64,000 bases of DNA, from the NCBI GenBank assembly GCA_932521025.1, contig OW051471.1, forward strand, positions 10,354,001 through 10,418,000, written 5' to 3'. The stretch is from Oscheius onirici. Lineage: Eukaryota; Nematoda; Chromadorea; Rhabditida; Rhabditidae. Positions within the stretch are counted from its first letter, which is position 1; every line of letters starts with the position of its first letter. The position numbers and the translations under genes were made by a program. The notes under the pieces were generated by a model that had not been told where the DNA came from, ran no database searches, and saw only the letters and a list, made by a program, of their open reading frames with translations. Shown here in pieces: positions 55,679 to 64,000 of this stretch.

Positions 55679-57214
55679 TCATCTATGGAAAGAAAATAAA
55701 ATGTTCCATACCGTCTTATTACTTCCAAACTCGACCACATATCCGAAAGTATCCGTCTTTTTCGGGTCATACATTGGCGTTTTCGTCTTGGTGTGCCAGA
55801 CTAGAATGTCTTTGCTTGTCTAAAAACTTTTTGTTTCGATTTTGGTAAAAAAAAGTACCTGGTTTGTAATCCCAAAAGGCTCTATATCACTTCGGCTCAA
55901 GCCTAAATCTTGCAAGAGACAAGTTTCAGGAGCACCGAGACCTCTTTTACAGCCGGCTGTGAAATCTGCTGTTGAACTGAAAACCTGTGTTAAAGAAAAG
56001 AGAAGCACTCACTTTAACAAAATCCTTAAATTGATAGCAAATCCAGCCATGTCAATGGCAAAAACCCGGTTTGGATTCCATCGGACAGAAAAGCCAACAA
56101 CTTTTCCATCAACCACTCTCGGTGTTTCTACTGCCGTTCCTCCAACTAGTCCTAAACTTGTTTTTTTTTCGATTCTACGAACAAAACTACCAACGGCCCA
56201 CATTCCTACAGTCTTCACGTTCCTGATGTAGTCGTTGAAAAGACGCAAGTCGTAGGAATTGTCATCGTCAGCAAAGTAGAGGATCCCTTCTTGTGATGGT
56301 TGCAAAATAGCAGTAGAGTTTTCTCGAACAAACTTCATCGCCATGTTGCGTTGCCACCAGCCTCGCCCTGAAAGTTTCAAAAAGATTGCTTCAATCCGAC
56401 AAAATGGTTCGAATTTTTCTAACCTCTTATTGCAACTTTCAAAAAATTCCTACCCCCAGTGCCGACAAGAGCTGACAGTCTAGATTGCTTAATTTCATTC
56501 ATTGAAAGAAGTATACTAGGCACGTAAGGAGTTCACTTCGGTAGGTCGTAGTACCATCTTAACCCGAAGAACGTCACGGAGTAAGCAGTATCTCAGTACA
56601 TTTGCAAAAATAAAACCGATATTCTTTGATAAAATCTTCGGGAATTCTGAGAACAGAACATCTCAAAGGCACTGTTTACTGCCCACGCAGTTTTGCCTAA
56701 TAGCTTGACCTGTTTACTACTTTTTGTAAATAAGAGTTACAGCAATTCAATTCAATAATAAAAACAAGACAAACTTACGAGGATAGCCAGCTTTCGTCCT
56801 ATGCGCCACGTACGTGTACGGAACTTTACTCCTTTCCAGTAACCTCTCCACATGGCTATATGTATTTTCACCATCTTCCACAACAATCCAGTGAATGTCA
56901 TTTACATGCATTAGTGTATTGGCTAATCTAAATTTTTTTAGCAAAGCCTGCAATGTCGCAAACCTTGTCATATCTGCCAATCTCGTTGTTCGTTTATAAG
57001 TAGGCGTAACTACAAAAATTAAAGGCTGTGGTGTATTTGAATGTAAAATTCCCGTAAATGAAACCCTAAAAGTTGTTTTTACTTAAAAATTAAGTCAGAC
57101 AAACCGTTGAAGGACATTAACTGCAGAAAATAGAACTAGCGTTAAAAATATGGAGAAAGTGAACTTGAAGGCACGACGTTTCCCGTAAAGAATGGGCGGA
57201 AGATGCCTTCTCAT
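55679..57214 (-). CDS. GT43 beta-1,3-glucuronyltransferase (GlcAT / sqv-8-like)
   Basis: Five exons (57214-57105, 57065-56779, 56367-56013, 55976-55859, 55819-55679) give 336 aa. It is a type II Golgi protein: short basic N-terminus, TM helix FKFTFSIFLTLVLFSAVNVL, then a stem. The catalytic domain starts FVVTPTYKR, then ADMTRFATLQ, IHWIVVEDGENTYSHVERLL, R-GWWQRN and EGILYFADDDNSYDLRLFN. The DDD at residues 166-168 is the metal/UDP-binding motif. VVGFSVRWNPNRVFAIDMAG and a C-terminal VWHTKTKTP follow. The family adds glucuronic acid to Gal-terminated chains, including the glycosaminoglycan linker. Which acceptor it uses is not visible. A ttttcag trans-splice-like site lies 5 nt before the ATG. 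Confidence 0.9.
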
Positions 57215-58130
57215 ATCATCTGAAAAGTACAATCTGTCACCTTGTCACTTGCCGAGAGATGAGAGCATAATGGAGTGCTCATCAATTGTGGTGTAAATTA
57301 AAGGCGTCCAGTGACAATGAGAAGATAGATGCCACCACTTGGGGGACCATCAAGTTTCTTATTTCGAAGGGCGTGTAATTTGATAGCGGTGCTCTATGGA
57401 GGAAGTAAGCAAGAGGATTGAGAGGCATGGTAGAGTAAGCAGTGAAGCCGATGGACTTGATTCAAATAGAAAAACCGTTGGCGGCAATGGATTTTGTTTC
57501 GAAGTGAGAGAAGCTGAATAAACAGCACTATTTTCGAAAACTATCGGTGACTTGTTCATTTTTTCCGTAAGTCTAAGATGGTCCAAAACGGTATTTGTCA
57601 TGCTTCTCATGTTCTGCCAAGTTGTGGTTTTTGATATCGCCTACAACTTCGCAGAACATCAAAAAGTTGAAAGAAAGAGTCATATTTTCATTTTTAAAAC
57701 TATGCCGTGCGAGTGCAAGGGTTTTACGAGAAAGGTATGTTAGAATCAGACCGGTTAGGAAAAGCCTCTTGTTTTCAAAGCGGCCATGTTTTGGAATAAG
57801 CAGCCAGCAGGTATGCAAAAGTTTATCTGCTTATGGTAATTAACAGGTAACATAGAAACATGAGTAACCAGTCTACCGGAGTGTTTCCGTGGCAAACTTT
57901 TCCCAATTTTAAACCTTCGCCTTCGAGGTCAGTTACGAAAAAAACTGATCTGACTTTTTAAGAGGTCGAATTGGTTAGACAAGACTATCTTTGCGAAAGC
58001 CTGTAGACAAAACAGAAAAAGGAAGTCGCAAGTGTTTCGAACAGGAAAAACAGCTGACTGTTCAGCGGTATGAATAGAAACAAAAGAAAGTGTTCTGAAG
58101 ATGAAAAAATGGTGAAAACTCACCAAATAT

Positions 58131-58415
58131 GTGAATGAAAGCCTTCTCACAGTCCTGATCACATGTCTTGTCGACAAGTTGTTCCAGTTTAGCCGTCGAC
58201 CTCACTGAAAAAGTGCACACTTTATAAACGCCGGGACGGATGGCAGATAATATAGTCGGTCGGCCGAGAAACAGATGTTTATATCGCTCTGGGGTGGCGC
58301 CTGTCCTAATTTCTAAACATTCGTCCAAATGGCACTTTGGGTCCATTCCAAACCGTTTTTTCGGCGAGGACAATACATTCATGATCTCGCTTCTGGTGGA
58401 CCACTTTACGACCAT
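58131..58415 (-). CDS. Unrecognised exon, tentative
   Basis: An open frame reads KKRFGMDPKCHLDECLEIRT, TPERYKHLFLGRPTILSAIR, TAKLEQLVDKTCDQDCEKAF, then a gtgagt donor near 58130. Composition looks protein-like with two C-x3-C pairs. No partner exons could be chained with confidence; the rest of 57215-60238 contains no other gene I can support. Confidence 0.3.
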
Positions 58416-60238
58416 TCGTTAATTCTTAATGAAGCGAGGGGGAGGATGTTTCTTGTTACGGATTCTGGGAAAAACTTACTTTGTGTGACAGAAATAGGCG
58501 ATCAGGCAATACACATTCAAGATCTGAAAATGTGGATATCATCGGGAAGTAAAAAATGATTGGAAAGAGAGATCAGGGAGGGAGAGAGAACTTTCACAAA
58601 TGATCACTCGGAAATCTGCCCGTTCCTTCGTTTTATTGTCTCGTGTTTGAAAACCTCTTATACCTCCCTCTACCAAAAAAAACTGGATCGGGTCTTATAC
58701 ACAAGCATGAAATTGACTGAAAATGTAAAGGGTTGGAAAGATGTAGTTCGAATGTGTCTGGACATTAAAGCAAAATTAAAATGGGGATGTTTGATTACTA
58801 AGTTCACTAAGCAATTGTTTTTCATTAAAAGTTTGCTGCTTTCTAAAAAGAGGTGATACAACACTTTGTCCTGGAACCGACATTCCTCCTTCTCTAGCAC
58901 CACGTTCAATATCAATATTGTTTCACAAGTGACTTCCAACCCTACTAAAGAAACGAAGTAGAAAAGTCTGCAGCGGTTATAAACCTGGAACGTGAAAGCA
59001 ATTTGGATGCTGACGGCTCGGGAGAAACAAAAACTGCATTCGCAAGAGAGTTGCTCAAACAGAGATGAGGGGAGCCTCCCGCGCGTCAGCCTCGAGTGGC
59101 TATCGCTGGCCACTGACTCTTTCCTATTCAGACCAAATGGTCAGGAAGGTAATCGGACTGAAGGACGCGGGAAAAAAAGCAAAGACATGGACAGTTGATG
59201 CTAACGATTATCTCTTCTCTCGGCTATGCGATAACCAGATCCGAGGGCAGGTGGTTTGTCTATCGGGAACGAGACCGGATAGGGGCTATCATACGGCTAG
59301 GTAATATATGCGCTAAGTAACAAGACTCTCAAGCTTTTGAACAGATTTCCCCTCTGTTTTCATTCTTTCACTTACATCCACAAATATTGTTACCTGTCTG
59401 TTACTCCCGAGTTGTTACTGCTACTTACAAGGAACAGGTGAATTTTTCCTTCCTAAAATAGTGTTTGTTTTCTCATATTGCCTAGTACAGAGGTAGTATT
59501 TGTGCTGCCAAAAATAAAGATTGTTAAAAACTAGATGCGTAGAGACACTCAGTCATGGTGGAGTCACACGGATGGGTTCTTCCGCCTTTGGGAGTATAAA
59601 CATCAGCTCCCAAAGTTTCTTTACTTGGACGTTGACTTGATCTTGGATTTTACTAAGCTAAAAAAAGCCCAAACAAAACGGAGCTGGCAGATAAAGTATG
59701 GAAATTTGGGCTAACCTGGCCAGCCAGATAATTATTTGCAAAAAAACATACTCTGCTTCTACGCCACTTGATCAACACTCATTTTTAGTAATTGCTAGCA
59801 TGTCTACGTAAAAAAATGAAATTATTAATGGGATCTACAATCAACGAAAAAATGTCTTATTATTCGCAGTTCTTCAAAAGTTTCCTTCACATACTGTACC
59901 TCAACTCTGCACTCTGATCTTTCACTTCAAGTATCCTCCTACATGTTGATCAACGTCGTTGACTTTTTCCAAAAAGTTACAAACATTTTTCATTACGATC
60001 GAAGAACCTGTTTGCTTGCAGAAAGATCTCCATCCGGTCTGTTAAAACGTGTTATGCGACCTCGTTAGGCACTGATTGCTTTTTGTAGGCTGCTCCAGGT
60101 GAACAGACTCTGAAAGTCGTACATCTTTTGAATTACAAACTGGACGAAAACAGTCTGTAAAGGGGTGTGGCGGGATATATAAAGAGAGGGAACTGGTCCC
60201 TGATTACCTTGATATCGTAGTCTCAGACAACTTTTGGA

Positions 60239-62312
60239 ATGGAACAGTTCATCAGACATGGCTTTGATGCCCAGAACATTCCGGGATATGATTGCAGGTT
60301 GGTTACTGTATATTTATAAATTTCCTTTCTTGAGAATCCTGAACCAGACTGAAGAGTATTGGTATTCTAAAGGGACCAAGAATGTCACTCTGGGAGTCAT
60401 CTTCGCCGTCTATGGCATCACAACCCAGATCCTTTACCTCTTCATCATGGCAGCTATGTGGCAGCTAAATACAACGAACAATGTGTACAAAATCATGTTT
60501 CTTCTGGCCTTCTTTGACGTCTTCGAGCTGAGCATCGCCTCAGACTACTCAGCTTACATGTGGATTGTCGGCGGGACCTATTGCACTCATCCCAACTTGA
60601 ACTTCTTCCTGGGAGCCATGTCCATTGGTGAGTTTTTTTAAACAGACACTACACAGTTATGAAACTGGTATTGAGTCATCCGTAACAAACTCAAAAAACC
60701 TTCGTTTTTACAAACTTGCCAAGTTTTCATTGCTAAACTCAGCTTGGGATTTGGGATTCTTCAATCCATAAAAATCGCTCAGTTTTCAGACTCTGAAGGC
60801 TATACCAAGTTTCTAGAATCTGCCTCAAAACTATAGCCTTCTTTTATGTGTTTTCAGTCTGCCAACCTGTACAGCTTGGTACAAGTCTATCAGGGCTTGT
60901 ATGTTAAGGGGGCCGGGGCCTGGATTCGGGGAAACCACCTCCATTTATCAGGGCTGCTCTGCTTAGTCTGCTCAGTTTCTCAGTTGTCTGATCAGTTTCT
61001 CTGTTGTTCCCTGCGAAGTGGTTTCTAGAGCAATATGCTTACAGCACTCAAATAGACTCAATTAGAAGGCATGGGTCGAAAGTTCACGAAGATGAGAAGT
61101 TGTCATGCTGGTTTTTGCCTGGCTTTGCAAATGTCGAGCATTGATAACCCTAAGTATTAACAACTTGAAATGTATGCCCAATTTTATAACTGCTACTTTT
61201 CAGGAGGCTGGTGTGGTCTGTGCCTCGGCTGTCTCATCCTCGGGGCAAACCGACTGGCTGATCTCTGGAACAAGTCTCTTCAGGAACAGGTGAGCTATAT
61301 GTACGGGGCCTAATTGGCCATTCGTTCATTTGAATAAGAAGAAGGAGCAGAATAACAAAACGTCCAAACAGACTCAATAGATGAAAGTATCAGAAAGTTT
61401 CAGCTCTTTGGAGGGAAACGAATCTGGTTCTGGCTGTGCTTGCCGATTGTCTATGGAAGTCTACTGATGTTTTTTACAACTCCGGTCCTTTTCAATTCAA
61501 CACTGAACACCTGGTTTTTCTGTCCCTTTATCACAGGAGGGATGGAAGAATCACTTCGGGTAATTGGTTGTGCTGAGTCAAACATTTAAAATTTACAGTA
61601 CTACAACATCTTTCATGCCATGAACAACGTGGGCGTCGTTGCCTTCACCAGCATTCTCTACATCGCAATCATTCTGGTGTGGAGATTCAAGTACTGTAAA
61701 GAGGAGACGATTAGGATGAAGTTCCAGAGATCCGTGAGTTTTGTTCAGAGTCACCCTTACCATCCAAAACATTTCTAATCAAGTGCTTGATGTCCGAAAC
61801 GTTCACCCTACGATAATAATATGAGCAAAGCTTACAGGAAAATGTTGAAAATTTCACTTTGACAGATACAGTAGGCGTCCTTATCCTAAAAGATCGTACT
61901 GGGATAGGGCTACCCCAGCCCTCTGGTCTATGCGCACATTTTTCAATTCCTGCCTTTTGAAATGAACTTCTTAAAAGTTCACAAAAAATAAAGTTGATCT
62001 CAACTTTCCGTCCCTTGCATAAATCAATCATCTTTCCAGATAACAATCCAGGCCGTCCTGATCTGCTCCGCATCCCTGGTCGCCTCTCTGATCTACGTCT
62101 ACATGCAGTACTTTTACATTCCGGACTGGATGATGCTCGCCAGTCATTTTGTCTGGCAAGCTTCTCACGGAATCCCGGCCTATGTCTACTTGACTATGAA
62201 CAAAACCATTCGGAAAAATATGTTGCGGATGTTTCGCATAAGAATAACATCTCCCGTCGTGACATTGGGCAGCTGCACAACACCAGATCGAGCAGACAGA
62301 ATCAAGACCTAA
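60239..62312 (+). CDS. Serpentine receptor, class T (Srt), second gene
   Basis: Six exons (60239-60297, 60335-60627, 61204-61289, 61404-61559, 61599-61733, 62040-62312) give 333 aa. MEQFIRHGFDAQNIPGYDC, EEYWYSKGT, VYKIMFLLAFFDVFELSIA, GTYCTHPNLNFFLGAMSIG, GANRLADLW, TWFFCPFI, VYMQYFYIPDWM and HGIPAYVYLTMNKTIRKNML follow the Srt pattern closely. Introns after codons 146 and 243 match the Srt gene at 29113-30248. It has three extra introns, one of them 576 nt. Chemosensory role by family. Confidence 0.9.
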
Positions 62313-62834
62313 AAGTTGTGTCTAGTTTTTGTACATACTTGTTTCCATAAAAATGAATATGTTTGAAAAGAGCGTTGCCAAATCGAGACTGAAAGCAGAC
62401 AGCTCTTTTTCTGGGTAGCGACAAAATGTGGCAGCAATGATTTGACATTGCTCAACAAAATATCTAAACTTCTCAGTCTCCGAAAAAAGCACTCGCACAG
62501 CTTGGGAAATCGGGATCAGGCAAAGTGTGACCCAAACCCGGCGAAGCTAACTGAAATCCCCGCGGCGGGGGTCATTACCACCCCCCCCCCCAACTATCGC
62601 TCTCTGCCAGGAATTCTTCAGCGGCCGGCTGCCCATATTTTTTGCTTGTTTAACCAATTTCCCTCTTATATGGAAATGTTGATCATACTCTGAGAGGACA
62701 TGAAGTAAGAAGTGGGCGATATTCAATCTTCAAAATAAAAACTTCAAAGTGCGCCAGACAAAAAGCCGTGCAAAAAATTTTATTGGAAAAAACACTTTTC
62801 AAGTGTGTGCGATGTGTACTTTCATGTCGCTTGC
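62313..62834. other. Intergenic, with a C13 homopolymer and a poly(A) signal for the - strand lectin
   Basis: A run of 13 C near 62580 is a likely assembly weak point. On the - strand AATAAA (62783-62778) lies about 50 nt beyond the stop of the lectin gene at 62835. Confidence 0.5.
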
Positions 62835-63952
62835 CTACGCGCCATACGGTGGAAAGCGGGTGTTGTACCAGTCTGACCATGGGGCAGCTTCTATAAAAAA
62901 ATTATTCACTTGAAAAATGACAACTTACTCGTTTCACACATCACGCCACTATAATCAGAGGTCGTAGTGAACCGCTTACCTTGCAAAGATGTTTAGTTTA
63001 TAAACGCTGAATCAAGGATCACAGTGAACGGGTCACCGTTCGGGCTATCTGAATAAAAATCGATGGGATTCTGCAGTATGGTTCCATCATTCCAATAACA
63101 ACTTGAAGGCGAGCTTGTGTTGCAACTTAATCCAATGAAGGCAGCACTGTAATAAGATCAGAGAAGAGGCTTGGACTCGATATAGTTGAACAGGAAGTGA
63201 TTAAGATCTTCGCTGTCTACTTTAGCAAGTGTAGCATTTTCCGAAGCACAGAAAATAACAGAATCCACCGAATTGCGGACGGTACAGTCGTACTAAAAGG
63301 AGCATATAGGTAACTGACTGAGCTAGTTAAAGATAACCTTGTAGCACTGGCAATTGTTGGGGTACATAATGTAGCCGCGAGGACAGACGACGTCAGCTGA
63401 AAGTTACCAGGCGCACCCGGCTCAGTCTGACAGACAAAAGTGTGGTTAGAGTTGCAATACTGCTGACTGAAAACGGGGAACTTGTGTGTAACTACTTCAC
63501 AACTTACCTCCAAGTGGTATCGCTAGACACACTGACGCACTGATAGTAGCTGGGAATCGAAAGAAAACCTAGCGCCCACGAGGAAACGTAGTCTAGTGGT
63601 TCACTTGTAGTCCTGCTAAAACTGTCAGACATGAGTAGATTCAAGCCGATCCAGTTTGTCTGTTCATGACTGTTGCTGAGAGTTGCTACGTATGCATTTT
63701 CAACGGATGTATGCACAGCGACTAGATGTCCGCCGTACGAGTTACAGTATTGCTCTGCCTTCAGAAAGTTGGTCGGCTGGTTGACGTACTTGTAACATCT
63801 GCAATCGAAAAGTTCATCAAGTCGATTTAGGTCTCGCCATGGACCTACAGTACTCACTTGTTGAAAAATCCTTCATATTGAAATCCGGATGGACAGGTAG
63901 CCAAACAAAAGAAAGGTAGGGAAAGCGCAGTGCAGAGCTGCAAGCGACCCAT
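62835..63952 (-). CDS. C-type lectin-like protein with two lectin domains
   Basis: Exon 1 (63952-63858) has a signal peptide (LQLCTALSLPFFCLATC). Exon 2 (63798-63508) starts CYKYVNQPTNFLKAEQYCNS, then YGGHLVAVHTSVENAYVATL and TNWIGLNLL, a CTLD. Exon 3 from 63466 finishes it (YCNSNHTFVC). A second CTLD begins CPRGYIMYPNNCQCYK, continues VIFCASENATLAKVDSEDLN, AAFIGLSCNTSSPSSCYWND and YSGVMCE, and ends APWSDWYNTRFPPYGA. One intron (63176-63147) must be 30 nt to avoid an in-frame TGA. A frame change between the two domains needs either a 35-nt intron that removes the last Cys of domain 1, or a mutation. The exon near 63000 is also uncertain. Confidence 0.7.
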
Positions 63953-64000
63953 TGTGCTAGTAGTCCTGATAAATCCTGTGTCTTTATAAATCCTTTCTTT

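Noticed and set aside
59065-59304. 79-codon frame on + (VIGLKDAGKKAKTWTVD)
   Set aside because: Looks mildly protein-like but has no partner exons and no known motif; not enough to call a gene.
1-64000. CRISPR arrays, prophage, operons of bacterial type
   Set aside because: No regularly spaced repeats; intron-rich genes and nematode-only families show nuclear animal DNA.

Overview
The window is nuclear DNA from a nematode. The evidence is the gene set: a fatty-acid- and retinol-binding (FAR) protein, a family known only from nematodes; at least eleven serpentine (7TM) chemoreceptor genes or relics, including recognisable Srh, Str and Srt types; two C-type lectins; a DEG/ENaC channel subunit; and an SLC17-like transporter. 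Genes are split by many very short GT-AG introns, mostly 34-45 nt and a few only 30 nt. Several start codons sit a few bases downstream of a ttttcag-like 3' splice site, as expected with spliced-leader trans-splicing. FAR genes plus tiny introns would fit a clade IV nematode such as Steinernema, but that is inference only. No bacterial, viral or CRISPR features were seen.

Layout. 0.4-2.6 kb: an intact secreted Cys-rich protein gene (+) and a broken copy. 2.9-4.2 kb (-): a frameshifted paired-domain (PAX/npax-like) relic and an unrecognised pair of exons. 4.9-23.4 kb: a chemoreceptor cluster, mostly on the - strand, with five apparently intact - strand receptors, two broken ones and one Srh on +. 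It carries several mobile elements: a hAT-like MITE and a Mutator-like element, both with target-site duplications and both in one intron, plus GC-rich and tRNA-like repeats. 25.4-26.2 kb (+): FAR gene with TATA box and poly(A) signal. 26.7-28.6 kb (+): tandem pair of secreted-protein genes, the first broken. 29.1-30.2 kb (-): Srt receptor. 30.2-34.0 kb: no convincing gene.

34.1-36.5 kb (+): SLC17/MFS transporter. 36.7-47.2 kb: a lineage-specific gene family (about 396 aa) with one intact member at 41.0-42.4 kb and five broken, chimeric or transposon-interrupted copies, plus a LINE 3' end and a C-type lectin gene with a 15-residue threonine run. 48.7-52.6 kb (+): DEG/ENaC subunit, 13 exons, with a fossil of a second degenerin in intron 5. 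55.7-57.2 kb (-): GT43 beta-1,3-glucuronyltransferase. 60.2-62.3 kb (+): second Srt receptor. 62.8-64.0 kb (-): C-type lectin with two lectin domains.

These genes do not form a pathway. The window is an accessory, duplication-rich segment: chemosensation (receptors), surface or secreted recognition proteins (lectins, Cys-rich proteins, FAR), and fast birth and death of paralogues with mobile elements in introns and exons. All gene models were spliced by eye from reading frame and splice signals. Boundaries may be off by a base or a codon.
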